Shown: positions 16,652-25,243 of the stretch, in pieces
Numbering within the stretch: the stretch's first letter is position 1
How the letters are laid out: each line of letters starts with the position of its first letter
DNA from: Bryobacter sp.
GTDB lineage: Bacteria; Acidobacteriota; Terriglobia; Bryobacterales; Bryobacteraceae
Reading direction: 5' to 3'
DNA: 38,360 nt
Assembly (NCBI GenBank): GCA_022843605.1
Contig: JALHNI010000056.1
Location: 1 to 38,360, forward strand
The notes under the pieces: model-generated
What the model was told of the DNA's origin: nothing
Database searches by the model: none
The model's input: the letters and a program-made list of their open reading frames with translations, nothing else
Translations under genes and position numbers: made by a program

Positions 16652-18244
16652 CTACTTGCCGTGCTCATGATTGGGCATCGCCATTGGGGTTTTCTTGTCC
16701 TTTGGCTTAGCATCCTCTGTTTTCTTCAACTCCATGATCTTGTCGTAGACTTCCGGAGTAACCACTCGCACGAGCGTCATCATGCCCATCATGGAGCCCG
16801 TCCAACCCTTGCGGAGCCCGTAGTTCTCTGGTTTTGGTGGAATCACTTCGTCCATCACCATCCACATGTCTTGCGGGTATCCAGGCACCTTTTTCTTCTC
16901 GGGATCGTCTTTGGGATACATCTCCATCGGATCGCCCGGTTTCGTCATCGGCATTGAATGACCTTCATGCCCTTGTTGGGCTGGGTCTGAAGCTTTCACC
17001 TGTGCCGCCACTTCACCGCTACCGGTGGAAACGAGGTGAGAAGTCGCCCGATCCCTGTCCGCGCTCATGCCGAGTCCGCGACCGAGAGCCGGGCCGAATT
17101 CTTCGGAGAGAGCGTCGCCCTTTTTCAGCATGCCCATTCCATCTGTCATGCTGCCACCGGTATGCATCCCGTGCCCCCCGTGCATGACCGGGCCAACCAT
17201 CGAAACCATTTGGTTCATCATGTGGTGCGGGAGATGGCAATGAAGCATCCAATCGCCCACATATTTCGCTTCGAATTCAATGTTCCGCGCCTGCGCCACG
17301 CCGACGATGATGGTGTTCATGTCGTACCAGAGCTGTTGCGGCACGCGACCGCCTTCCGTCCCGGTCATGACGAACTGCATTCCGTGCATGTGAATCGGAT
17401 GGTGGTCCATACCGATGTTGATCATGCGTATCCGGACTCGCTCGCCTTGCTTCACGATCATCGGAGTGCAATCCGGGCCTGCTTTGCCGTTAAAGCTGAG
17501 CCAGTTGAACTCCATGGACAGCGTGTTCGGAACGTTGTTGTTGGGTAGGAGTGCCCACTCTTGTAGAACGAGGCCGAAGTCGCGATCCACCTTTGGTTCG
17601 TACGCTTGCTTCGGGTGCATGATGAACATGCCGATCATCCCCATCATTTCCTGCATCGCGAAGTGCGAATGGTAGAAAAATGTTCCGTGCTGGTGCAGGT
17701 CGAACTCGTAGACGAATCGACCACCGGGGGGAATCGGATCTTGGCCGAGGCCGACGCTTCCGTCCATTTCCATCGGCACCTCGAAGCCATGCCAGTGGAT
17801 CGCTGTCATCTCGGGAAGTTTATTGTCGACGATGACGCGGACACGGTCGCCCTGATTTACCTCTATCGTCGGCCCAGGGACGCAACCATTGAAGCCCCAT
17901 GCGGTCATCGGCCGGCCTGGCATCAACTGGGTCTCGACGACTTCGGCAATCAAGTTGAATTCCTTGACGCCATCCACCATCTTGAACGGCAGCTTGGGAA
18001 GGTCGGGCATCTCCACCGGGAGATTCGTGGCCGCTCTGTGCGCGGCATGGTGGTCGCTCCCGCCTGTAGTCGCCGGCATCGTATGCCCGGCCACACCTTG
18101 GCTCGTTTGTGGTTTGGCCGGTGCGAGGGCGGGAGCCTTATGGCCCGCGTGTGGGTCGGGCTTTTGCGCCGCCGCACTTCGCCCGGCCCAAAACGCCGCG
18201 CTGAACGAGGCTAAGCGCGTAAAGAACGTTCTTCTTTCAGTCAT
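16652..18244 (-). CDS. Two-domain multicopper oxidase with Met/His-rich C-terminal extension
   Basis: 530-residue exported copper oxidase that probably oxidises periplasmic Cu(I). The N-terminus has RR followed by a hydrophobic stretch (Tat-like, ERRTFF), then a His-rich linker (about 30-70). The copper sites are complete: HWHG (150-153), HSH (192-194), HPIHMH (282-287) and HCHLPHHMMNQM (335-346), giving the type 1 Cys336 and axial Met346. Two cupredoxin domains (about 90-220 and 225-360) match the two-domain MCO class rather than three-domain CopA. Residues 355-530 form an extra Met/His-rich tail (GHEGHSMPMTKPGDPMEMYP and later). The ATG at 18244 has AGAGGAA upstream; earlier in-frame codons are non-signal. 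Confidence 0.93.
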   Translation of the reverse strand: MTERRTFFTRLASFSAAFWAGRSAAAQKPDPHAGHKAPALAPAKPQTSQGVAGHTMPATTGGSDHHAAHRAATNLPVEMPDLPKLPFKMVDGVKEFNLIAEVVETQLMPGRPMTAWGFNGCVPGPTIEVNQGDRVRVIVDNKLPEMTAIHWHGFEVPMEMDGSVGLGQDPIPPGGRFVYEFDLHQHGTFFYHSHFAMQEMMGMIGMFIMHPKQAYEPKVDRDFGLVLQEWALLPNNNVPNTLSMEFNWLSFNGKAGPDCTPMIVKQGERVRIRMINIGMDHHPIHMHGMQFVMTGTEGGRVPQQLWYDMNTIIVGVAQARNIEFEAKYVGDWMLHCHLPHHMMNQMVSMVGPVMHGGHGMHTGGSMTDGMGMLKKGDALSEEFGPALGRGLGMSADRDRATSHLVSTGSGEVAAQVKASDPAQQGHEGHSMPMTKPGDPMEMYPKDDPEKKKVPGYPQDMWMVMDEVIPPKPENYGLRKGWTGSMMGMMTLVRVVTPEVYDKIMELKKTEDAKPKDKKTPMAMPNHEHGK

Positions 18245-18495
18245 CTCAAATTCCTCTTCGCAACTCTGCACGCGCTCTTGCGGGGCTATCATTCATTCCC
18301 ACAGGAGCGAGCGTCTTTTAACGTGTCAACTGAAACGCAGACATTCTGGACCTGTGCAGGCGTGCGACGCCAACAACAGGCCAGCCTCAATGGCAGTGCC
18401 TTAGTCTTGCGACCGCTTTGGACAGCTAGGCGCCTGACAGTGAAACATCACCGTCGGTGCGGCTGACCGGAGCTTTTCGCGAGTTGCAGGGATAC
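18245..18495. other. Intergenic region upstream of the multicopper oxidase
   Basis: About 250 bases without a credible gene. On the minus strand a TTGACA occurs about 80 bases before the oxidase ATG, but no good -10 follows at 16-19 bases, so I do not call a promoter. Confidence 0.4.
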
Positions 18496-18876
18496 TCAGA
18501 TCCGAAGGATTGAAGTCAAGGTGAGAGGGCTTAAGCGAGGGAACTCTTGGTCGACCGTCGTTGCAGAAGCTGCAAGGAGAGGCACAAACTGAGCGTCAAT
18601 GCCTTCATCAACTAGCAAAGCAGGGTGCAAGTCATCCATCGAGGAGGCAACAGTGCGCTTCTCGGCCAACATCTCATGATGGGTGCATTGCTCATCGTGG
18701 GACGGCTGAGACCCCTCAGACTCGTGGGTCTGATGGCAAGACATTGGAGGCTCAGTGGCTTGACTTGTCTTCGCCTCACGCTCAAATGAGAGGAAAGAAC
18801 ACAACTCCGCGCACTGCGTGCCGCCTAAGACGGCCACCATCAGTACTACCGCGACGAGTTGAAAAACTCTAGTCAC
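18496..18876 (-). CDS. Small exported Cys/His-rich protein (S4)
   Basis: 126 residues from a GTG start. N-terminal signal/anchor (about 5-20), then QCAELC, a His/Cys cluster with SCHQTHE and QCTHHEM (about residues 46-70), an acidic linker and a C-terminal tail ending LTLTSILRI. The plan and the hydrophobic tail resemble the small protein at 11893. No named family is recognised. It lies between the copA ATPase and the multicopper oxidase, which suggests periplasmic copper binding (inference). The Shine-Dalgarno is weak, so the exact start is uncertain. Confidence 0.65.
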   Translation of the reverse strand: MTRVFQLVAVVLMVAVLGGTQCAELCSFLSFEREAKTSQATEPPMSCHQTHESEGSQPSHDEQCTHHEMLAEKRTVASSMDDLHPALLVDEGIDAQFVPLLAASATTVDQEFPRLSPLTLTSILRI

Positions 18877-18923
18877 CTATCTTGATCCTAAACCTATTTT
18901 GATCATTGAGCAATACTCACTGT

Positions 18924-21371
18924 TCACAGCTCGATTCGACGGAGCCGCAACGCATTCGCAATAACAGAGACGGAACTGAAGGTCATTGCAGCACTGGCGA
19001 TCATCGGGCTCAATAGAATCCCAAACCACGGATAGAGTATGCCGGCCGCTACCGGTACGCCCAAAGAGTTGTAGATAAAAGCAAAAAACAGGTTTTGTCG
19101 AATGTTCTTCATGGTCGCTTCGCTGAGATGCCGCGCCCGGACAATGCCCCGCAAATCACCCTTCAAGAGGGTGACGCCGGCGCTCTCCATTGCGATATCA
19201 GTTCCTGTGCCCATCGCGATTCCGACATCGGCCTGAGCCAAGCCTGGAGCGTCATTCACTCCGTCACCCGCCATCGCCACCTTGTGTCCAGCTGCCTGAA
19301 GCTCCTTCACAATGCTTGCTTTCTGATCTGGCAGGACTTCCGCATGCACTTCGTCGATACCGAGTTGACGAGCAACGGCCTCGGCCGTCGCCCGGCTATC
19401 CCCGGTCAACATAGCGACGTGAACTCCCGCCTTTCGCAGAGCCGCGAGCGCTTCCGAAGCCGTCGCTTTGATCGGGTCGGCGACGCAAAGCAGCCCCGCC
19501 GCTTTGTCGTTGATCGCTACGAGCATCACGGTCTGCCCTTCTTTTCTGAGATCGTCCGCACAGATGTCGAGATCAGCGTGATCAATGCCGGACGAATCCA
19601 GCAACGCGGCGTTTCCGATCAGGATCTGCTTGCCGTCCAGCGTGCCACTGATGCCTTTTCCGGTGATCGATTGGAAGCCTTCCACGTTCGATGGCTTTAT
19701 GCCCTTTTCCTCCGCGCCCCGAAGTATCGCTTGGGCGAGAGGATGCTCACTGCCCCTTTCGAGGCTTGCGGCGAAATGGAGTAGTTCCTTCTCGTCTTGA
19801 TTTGGGGCAGGAATAACAGAGACCAGCTTCGGCTTGCCCTCGGTGAGTGTTCCTGTCTTGTCCACCACCAGGCGATCCACCTTTTCAAGTGCCTCAAGCG
19901 CTTCCGCCTTGCGAATCAAAACGCCGGCCTGCGCTCCTCGACCCGTGCCGACCATGATCGACATAGGGGTCGCTAATCCTAGAGCACAGGGACAGGCGAT
20001 GATTAGCACGGCCACGGCGTTGATCAGGCCATGCGCCATTCTTGGCTCTGGCCCAAAGAATCCCCAACCGAGGAAGGTCGCTACGGCAATCAGCAGAACG
20101 ACGGGAACAAACCAACTTGAGACCTGATCCGCCAAGCGTTGGATCGGCGCGCGTGTCCGTTGTGCCTCACTGACCATCCGGACAATCTGCGACAGCATTG
20201 TGTCAGACCCCACCCGTTCGGCACTCATCACAAAGCCACCGGTGCCATTCACTGTTCCACCAGTCACCTTGCCGCCGGTCTCTTTTTCGACTGGCATTGG
20301 CTCGCCAGTGATCATCGATTCGTCAACGGCGCTCTTCCCTTCAAGGACGATCCCATCCACGGGGACCTTTTCGCCCGGACGCACACGCAACCGATCACCA
20401 ATCGCTACCTTGTCGAGCGAAACATCTTCTTCTTTACCGCCTTCGCGCAAGATTCGCGCAGTCTTTGGAGCCATTCCGAGCAAGCCTTTGATGGCGCTCG
20501 ATGTCTGGCTGCGCGCACGCAACTCCAGAACTTGACCGAGTAGCACCAGGGTGATGATCACCGCCGCAGGTTCGAAGTAAACCGGCACAACGCCGTGGGA
20601 ATAGAACGATTCGGGAATCGCTGAAGGAAACAAGAGAGCGATCACGCTGTAGCCGAACGCTGCTCCTGTACCGATCGCGATTAGCGTAAACATGTTCAAA
20701 CTGCGATTCCGGATCGACATCCAGCCGCGTTCAAAGAACGGCCAACCGGCCCAGACGACTACCGGGGCGGACATGGAGAACTGTATCCAGGACACGACGG
20801 TCGAGCCCAGCAGATTCTGCAATGGCATCGACGGCAAGAACTCGGAAACCATCAATGCCAGAAGCGGCGCCGTGAAGGCCAAACTTGCCCAGAAACGCCG
20901 GGTCATGTCGATGAGTTCGTGATTAACTTCCTCACCAGTCATCTCTCTTGGTTCGAGCGCCATGCCGCAGATGGGGCAGGCGCCTGGTTCGCTGCGCACG
21001 ATCTCGGGATGCATCGGGCACGTGTATTCGGTGCGGGTCGGGGGAGGAGTGTACATCGCCGGTTCGAGAGCCATTCCACACTTCGGGCAACTACCCGGCC
21101 CAAGCTGGTGAATCTCGGGATCCATGGGACAGATGTATTCGACTTCGTTAGAACCGGCAGCGGGAGCCGCCGGAACTTTTGCTCCAACCAGAAACTTTTC
21201 TGGTTCCGCCTTGAACCTTTCAAGGCACGAAGGATTGCAGAAGAAGTAGGTCTGACCATCATGCAGATGAGATCCGGCAGCGGAAGCCGGATCGACAGTC
21301 ATGCCGCAAACGGGATCAATCTGTTCGGGTTCCGCGCCCGATGTCGCGACTGGTAAATTCTCAACTTGCAT
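18924..21371 (-). CDS. copA: Cu(I)-exporting P1B-type ATPase with YHS and two HMBD modules
   Basis: 815-residue copper pump exporting Cu(I) from cytoplasm to periplasm. Instead of HMA domains its N-terminus has a YHS domain (about 18-60: DPVCGM ... [11 protein letters not shown]) and two tandem HMBDs (about 78-104 and 115-141, each CPM-x-P ... CP-x-CGMALEP). The catalytic core follows: CPC in TM6 (460-462), DKTGT (Asp504) and GDGVNDAP. Copper-selectivity residues are present in the last helices (YN in FIYNSLGVP, and MxxSS in MTFSS), so this is a P1B-1 pump. AGGAAA precedes the ATG. It is transcribed after csoR and the YHS mini-gene. Confidence 0.96.
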   Translation of the reverse strand: MQVENLPVATSGAEPEQIDPVCGMTVDPASAAGSHLHDGQTYFFCNPSCLERFKAEPEKFLVGAKVPAAPAAGSNEVEYICPMDPEIHQLGPGSCPKCGMALEPAMYTPPPTRTEYTCPMHPEIVRSEPGACPICGMALEPREMTGEEVNHELIDMTRRFWASLAFTAPLLALMVSEFLPSMPLQNLLGSTVVSWIQFSMSAPVVVWAGWPFFERGWMSIRNRSLNMFTLIAIGTGAAFGYSVIALLFPSAIPESFYSHGVVPVYFEPAAVIITLVLLGQVLELRARSQTSSAIKGLLGMAPKTARILREGGKEEDVSLDKVAIGDRLRVRPGEKVPVDGIVLEGKSAVDESMITGEPMPVEKETGGKVTGGTVNGTGGFVMSAERVGSDTMLSQIVRMVSEAQRTRAPIQRLADQVSSWFVPVVLLIAVATFLGWGFFGPEPRMAHGLINAVAVLIIACPCALGLATPMSIMVGTGRGAQAGVLIRKAEALEALEKVDRLVVDKTGTLTEGKPKLVSVIPAPNQDEKELLHFAASLERGSEHPLAQAILRGAEEKGIKPSNVEGFQSITGKGISGTLDGKQILIGNAALLDSSGIDHADLDICADDLRKEGQTVMLVAINDKAAGLLCVADPIKATASEALAALRKAGVHVAMLTGDSRATAEAVARQLGIDEVHAEVLPDQKASIVKELQAAGHKVAMAGDGVNDAPGLAQADVGIAMGTGTDIAMESAGVTLLKGDLRGIVRARHLSEATMKNIRQNLFFAFIYNSLGVPVAAGILYPWFGILLSPMIASAAMTFSSVSVIANALRLRRIEL

Positions 21372-21396
21372 GAGCGTTTCCTGATCTGGTGGTTAC

Positions 21397-21555
21397 TTAC
21401 TTTCCGGCGTACTGAGCCGGGTTAGCGTCGAATTTGTGTTTGCAACCGACTGAGCAGAAGTAGTAGGTCTTGCCCTGATACTCGCTCTTGCCAGCCGCCT
21501 TGCTGGGATCGACTTTCATCTTGCAAATCGGATCGGTTTCCATGTTGTTGTTCAT
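21397..21555 (-). CDS. YHS-domain mini-protein
   Basis: A gene of 48-52 residues, mostly one YHS domain: DPICKMKVDPSKAAG, then GKTYYFCSVGCKHKF and a short NPAQY end. The pattern CxM ... FC-x3-C matches the YHS module on the N-terminus of the ATPase encoded next. Two ATGs compete: 21553-21555 has AGGAG directly abutting it (too close), while the ATG at 21541-21543 has the same AGGAG 12 bases away, so the 48-residue form (starting METDPIC) may be the real one. It lies between csoR (19 bases) and copA (25 bases). A cytoplasmic copper-binding or shuttling role is inferred. Confidence 0.85.
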   Translation of the reverse strand: MNNNMETDPICKMKVDPSKAAGKSEYQGKTYYFCSVGCKHKFDANPAQYAGK

Positions 21556-21574
21556 CTCCTATGGGAATTGGGGA

Positions 21575-21919
21575 TCACCGCGAATGCTTGTAAATCAGGT
21601 CGAGCAACTCGTCGTACATCGCTCCCGCCTCTTCTGGCGTGCCCTTCGAGATTGCTTGGGACGCGCAATGCGTAAGGTGGTTTCGCATCAGCGCACGCCC
21701 AACCGTCCGCAACGCTTCTTGTGCCGCCGACACCTGGATCATGATGTCGGCGCAATAGCGGTCTTCTTCAACCATCCTTTGAATGCCGCGGATCTGCCCT
21801 TCGATGCGGCGAAGCCGTTTCAGATTTGACGCTTTAATCTCTTGGTCGACTCCAATGGCCTTTCGACCGGGCTCTCCAGTGCCGCAACCACACGCAGCAA
21901 CTTCCGTCTTTCTTGCCAT
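21575..21919 (-). CDS. csoR: CsoR-type Cu(I)-sensing repressor
   Basis: 114-residue all-helical repressor of the CsoR/RcnR family. The core KRLRRIEGQIRGIQRMVEEDRYC is recognisable, and the Cu(I) ligands occur as the Cys of DRYCADI and the His and Cys (four residues apart) of NHLTHCASQ. An unusual N-terminal CGCG lies before the core. The ATG at 21919 was chosen because AGGGG lies upstream and the alternative TTG start would run through the operator. It should repress its own operon (csoR, YHS, copA) through the palindromes at 21927-21964. Confidence 0.93.
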   Translation of the reverse strand: MARKTEVAACGCGTGEPGRKAIGVDQEIKASNLKRLRRIEGQIRGIQRMVEEDRYCADIMIQVSAAQEALRTVGRALMRNHLTHCASQAISKGTPEEAGAMYDELLDLIYKHSR

Positions 21920-21926
21920 TCGCGAT

Positions 21927-21943
21927 ATACCCCTACCCGGTAT
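21927..21943 (-). promoter_or_regulatory. Second, imperfect CsoR operator
   Basis: A 17-base ATACCCC-TACC-CGGTAT element of the same design as the spacer operator, placed over the expected transcription start of csoR. Centres are 21 bases apart, about two helical turns, compatible with two CsoR tetramers on one face. Confidence 0.6.
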
Positions 21944-21970
21944 ACTAATACCCCTAGGGGGTATTGTCAA
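21942..21970 (-). promoter_or_regulatory. csoR promoter with CsoR operator filling the spacer
   Basis: Minus strand: -35 TTGACA (21965-21970), a 17-base spacer and -10 TAGTAT (21942-21947). The spacer (21948-21964) is a near-perfect palindrome of ATACCCC/GGGGTAT type, the G/C-tract form bound by CsoR-family repressors, so the bound repressor would block RNA polymerase directly. Confidence 0.8.
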
Positions 21971-22202
21971 GGTCAATTGGAGCGTCTGTCGTCAGTCCTT
22001 GTCCGCGCCCTAGATTTGCGGCCATCTCCAACGAACGCTGAGCTTCGTTTTGCATCGACGATCTGAAACATTCCAGAGCTCGCTGGCTTTCTCTCAGTTC
22101 TGTCTCAAAGGCTTCAAACTCGGGCAGTTGAAGCCGATGCTATCGCCATAGGCTAAGGCCCAATACAACGCCATCAAACCCTAGCTGAGCGTGGAATTCC
22201 AT
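21954..22202 (-). pseudogene. Possible remnant reading frame interrupted by an amber codon
   Basis: This fills most of the 342-base gap between csoR and the RHH gene. From ATG 22202 a frame of 82 codons runs to a TAG in the CsoR operator, with one in-frame TAG after codon 20. The downstream part has an amphipathic, coding-like composition (FEAFETELRESQRALECFRS). No family is recognised and no ribosome site is evident. It could be a decayed gene or chance. Confidence 0.25.
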
Positions 22203-22261
22203 CGTTTGTGCGTCAGCTGAGCAGCTTGGCCAATCTGTGTCGGATGGAAAAGCCCAGCAGC

Positions 22262-22651
22262 CTAGCGTAGAGTGATTGAACCCTTTTTCGCAAGCCAGTA
22301 GGCGAGGCCCGTGTTGACCAGGATATTCATCGACGAACCACGATCATCCGCGATCTTCTTCAGCTTTTTGTGAAGCGCCCGCGGTAGCGAGATCGTTGTG
22401 TCGCGAACCATCTTCTCTTCAACGCTGACAAGCGCGACCGTCGAGAGATCGACGAACTCCAGCGCTTCGATCGCCATCACAGACAAGTCCCCTCGATAGC
22501 GAATCAGTGTACGGAGCGCCTCGTTCACCCCTTCGTTCAAACGAATTGCCAGCTTGATGATCGGCTCTTGCGCAGGCGTGGCCTTCTTCTTCGCTTTCTT
22601 GATGGCTGTGGGCTGCTCTAGGCGGACGACGGGTTTCGAGGGGTCGGGCAT
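22262..22651 (-). CDS. Small DNA-binding protein with two ribbon-helix-helix-like segments
   Basis: 129 residues: a Lys-rich N-terminus (about 1-30), then two segments each with a strand followed by two helices: IIKLAIRLNEGVNEALRTLI ... (about 31-70) and VRDTTISLPRALHKKLKKIADDRGSS (about 84-125). The second is a typical RHH/Arc-like unit. Candidates are a relaxosome accessory protein, a partition or antitoxin-type regulator, or a regulator of the trb operon. It follows trbI by about 106 bases on the same strand. Shine-Dalgarno is weak (CGGAA). No toxin partner is adjacent. Confidence 0.7.
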   Translation of the reverse strand: MPDPSKPVVRLEQPTAIKKAKKKATPAQEPIIKLAIRLNEGVNEALRTLIRYRGDLSVMAIEALEFVDLSTVALVSVEEKMVRDTTISLPRALHKKLKKIADDRGSSMNILVNTGLAYWLAKKGSITLR

Positions 22652-22757
22652 TTCCGTAGCGTGGTTTTCTTGAAAGATTGTACAGGCATTACGGTACCAC
22701 CTCTCACGCTTAGAGTTCCAGGCCCACCCTTACTATGTCGTTGCGCCCATTGAACCG

Positions 22758-24110
22758 CTACTCTCTGCCGGGCCGATATGGCCCGTCAAAGAGGATGTCG
22801 CGGTTCACTCGCACATTGAATCTGTACCCGATGGGAACTTTGATCGTCGGCTGAACGTTCAGATTGCGCCGCGTCACGTCCGCTCCGAGTTGAGAGAGTT
22901 CGCGCCCGACGGCGCTGCCGGTAACCTCGGTGGCTGAGGGGTAGCCCAGGAGTCCGCCGCGCCGACTTTGGGAAAGCTGGAAGGAGGCGCTGAAAAGACT
23001 TGTCATCAGGCCGAATCCGAGGAGCCGTTTGTAGTGGTTGTCCACGTCGTAGCGAAGTCCCGAGTAGCCCTTCGCATCTTGGCCGGACATGCCCTCCAGG
23101 TTGATCGAGGAGGCATCGGGGTAGATGATGCGGCTCCAGGCAACCTGCAATCCGTTCTGCCCATACGAAACGCGAGAATCATATGAGCCCACCAAACGCG
23201 AACCCTGAGGAATCAGCAGGTGGCGGCCGGTCGCCGTGTCGTAGACGTTTTCTCGAACGAGCGCTTTGATTTCTCCCGGCAGATCTGAGTTCAACGCCTG
23301 TTCCAGGATGGCGGGGATGTCCCATCCCGCCTTGAGTTCAAAGCGGCTGATCGGTGCCGTTCTAGTCGATTCAAGGTAGTTGCCTTTCTCGGCCTTGCGA
23401 GCTGCGGCTAGAAATGCCTCTTTGCGATCCTGCATATTCTGGGAATCGTAGCTGTCCCCAGCGTTTTCGCCTGTCCCGATGGAAAGCTTCGGCAAACCGG
23501 ATGCAGCCTTCGCCTGGCCAGCAGGACCCTGCATCGCCTGCAAGAGATTGGTCATCTGAGCAACATCCCCGGCCGGAGTGGGAAGTCCGCTGCGCACCGG
23601 CGCGCCTTGGCCGGCACCGTTGAATCCGTCCCGCCCAACCGTGGAGGAGTTGATCGCTTCCTGCTCGCGTTCGTACGCGGCAATCAGCCGTTTCTCCTCA
23701 AGAGTGGGCTCGCGATACTGTGGGACGTTCGAGGGTAATGCATTGGCACCGGGCGCATAGTAGATTTGCGGTGACGGCTGACCCTTCGAAGTGGCGAGTT
23801 GTTCTGGCTCGATCACCAGACTCTCGTTTGCTGAAGGAGGCAAAGCCAAAGTTGGGCGATTGGGCACTTGGGCTGCGACGATCTTGCCGGCATCGGTTGC
23901 GGCTGTGATTCCACGAGTCTCGTCCGGCTGAAATCCGACCTGGAACTGCTTTTGACCGCGAGTGTAGACTCCATACCCGATGAGTGCAACCACGACGAAC
24001 ACGATGACGAGAGCGACGATTCCGGCTCGCTTGCTAAGCCGTACTGGAGACGGCGGCTCGGGATTCACGTCGAGACCGGAAGGGGAATCGATATCCTTCA
24101 CTGGATTCAT
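22758..24110 (-). CDS. trbI: Type IV secretion protein TrbI (VirB10-like)
   Basis: 450 residues. A short cytoplasmic N-terminus, one TM helix (about 30-50: GIVALVIVFVVVALIGYGVY), a Pro/Gln-rich periplasmic linker, and the VirB10/TrbI beta-barrel domain (about 255-445) with family segments PAILEQALNSDLPGEIKALV, LIPQGSRLVGSYDSRVSYGQ and VPIGYRFNVRVNRDI near the end. It spans the envelope as part of the outer-membrane core complex of the conjugation channel. The start overlaps the trbG stop by four bases. Last structural gene of the trb operon. Confidence 0.95.
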   Translation of the reverse strand: MNPVKDIDSPSGLDVNPEPPSPVRLSKRAGIVALVIVFVVVALIGYGVYTRGQKQFQVGFQPDETRGITAATDAGKIVAAQVPNRPTLALPPSANESLVIEPEQLATSKGQPSPQIYYAPGANALPSNVPQYREPTLEEKRLIAAYEREQEAINSSTVGRDGFNGAGQGAPVRSGLPTPAGDVAQMTNLLQAMQGPAGQAKAASGLPKLSIGTGENAGDSYDSQNMQDRKEAFLAAARKAEKGNYLESTRTAPISRFELKAGWDIPAILEQALNSDLPGEIKALVRENVYDTATGRHLLIPQGSRLVGSYDSRVSYGQNGLQVAWSRIIYPDASSINLEGMSGQDAKGYSGLRYDVDNHYKRLLGFGLMTSLFSASFQLSQSRRGGLLGYPSATEVTGSAVGRELSQLGADVTRRNLNVQPTIKVPIGYRFNVRVNRDILFDGPYRPGRE

Positions 24111-25216
24111 CTCGCGCCTCCCTGCTTTGCCGCGTCCGCCGCGTAGGGGTCGCCCTTCAACTTCAGCTTTCCGCGATAGGTGCCACGAATAATCTCCGCA
24201 CGCTGCGCCTTCTTACCGACACCGAGGATCAATGCGCCGCGTTCGAAGAGGCGATCCACGATGTAAATGTCGCCCTTCACGCGATAATTCACCATTTCCG
24301 GACCATCCGGCCCGATCACGACCAGAACTGGGGCTTCGCGATGAGCCGCGTCGGGGGTCATTTGGATGAAAGTCTTAGTGCCGTCATCCACAACGCGAAC
24401 TGGGCGGATATGCGGATCGACGCTCTCGATCCTGTAGTCGAAGTACAGGCTGTCGAGTGATTCGACTGGCGAGACTTGGACGGCCTCACGCTCCGCTTTT
24501 CTTCGCTGTTCCTCCCTGGCCAAGTGGGCCTGCCACTTACGCACTTCGTCTTCCGGATATGCGAACGCCACGCGCGCCAGATACTCCTCAGGCTTCGAGA
24601 TCAAGCGCAGATAGTAGGCGCGTCGATCCGTTGTCAACAGAAGGTTCGTGTCGAGCCCGGCCTGTTTCGGCTTCAGTACGATCATTGGCGTGACCCCATC
24701 GGCTTGCCCAACCCCGGCGGGCGCGATGATCCATCGGACCGCATCGCCGATGTGAGGTTCGCCCACCAACTTCTCGCCGGGCTCGAGTTCGACGACGCAA
24801 ACCCGCAACGGGGCGCACACCACGGTCGGCAACCCAGCCCCGTAGGTATATAGCACTCGACCATCCTTGCCCGGAGCGGGCGTATGCTTTTCACTCATCC
24901 ATGCCTGGCCAACCACGAGCGCCTCCTGCGCTGTTTTCGGCAGAACAACATCCTTCGACGGATTGAAGTCCTTTGGGAGTTCGGCGCTTGGGACCAGACC
25001 TCCAGCTGCGGGCAAGGGTTTGACGGGTAATGGAGTCGGTGGCGCGTTGCCGTCCAGAGTTTGGATGAGTTTGTCGAAAGGATACTTCTCAGGCGAAGGA
25101 ACGCTCTCGGCAGGAGCCTGCTTTACGGGAGGGGGCATGCGTTTGACCTCTACCGGCTTGGGCTGTCCCAGCAACGTCCCGGCTAAGACCGCCGCGTTGA
25201 TCAGAATCTTTTTCAT
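24107..25216 (-). CDS. trbG: Type IV secretion protein TrbG (VirB9-like)
   Basis: 369 residues with a signal peptide (about 1-18), a Pro-rich linker, an N-terminal beta domain (about 125-225; VCVVELEPGEKLVGEPHIGD and WIIAPA are VirB9-like) and a C-terminal domain (about 255-365; LYFDYRIES, RPVRVVDDGTKTFIQM and YIVDRLFERGALILG), which in VirB9 contacts VirB10 and VirB7. It is a component of the outer-membrane core of the conjugation channel. The gene lies between trbF (27 bases) and trbI (overlapping). About 70 residues longer than typical VirB9, mainly through the N-terminal linker. Confidence 0.95.
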   Translation of the reverse strand: MKKILINAAVLAGTLLGQPKPVEVKRMPPPVKQAPAESVPSPEKYPFDKLIQTLDGNAPPTPLPVKPLPAAGGLVPSAELPKDFNPSKDVVLPKTAQEALVVGQAWMSEKHTPAPGKDGRVLYTYGAGLPTVVCAPLRVCVVELEPGEKLVGEPHIGDAVRWIIAPAGVGQADGVTPMIVLKPKQAGLDTNLLLTTDRRAYYLRLISKPEEYLARVAFAYPEDEVRKWQAHLAREEQRRKAEREAVQVSPVESLDSLYFDYRIESVDPHIRPVRVVDDGTKTFIQMTPDAAHREAPVLVVIGPDGPEMVNYRVKGDIYIVDRLFERGALILGVGKKAQRAEIIRGTYRGKLKLKGDPYAADAAKQGGAR

Positions 25217-25243
25217 GAGTCCTCCGTTTGGTCAGTACTTTCG

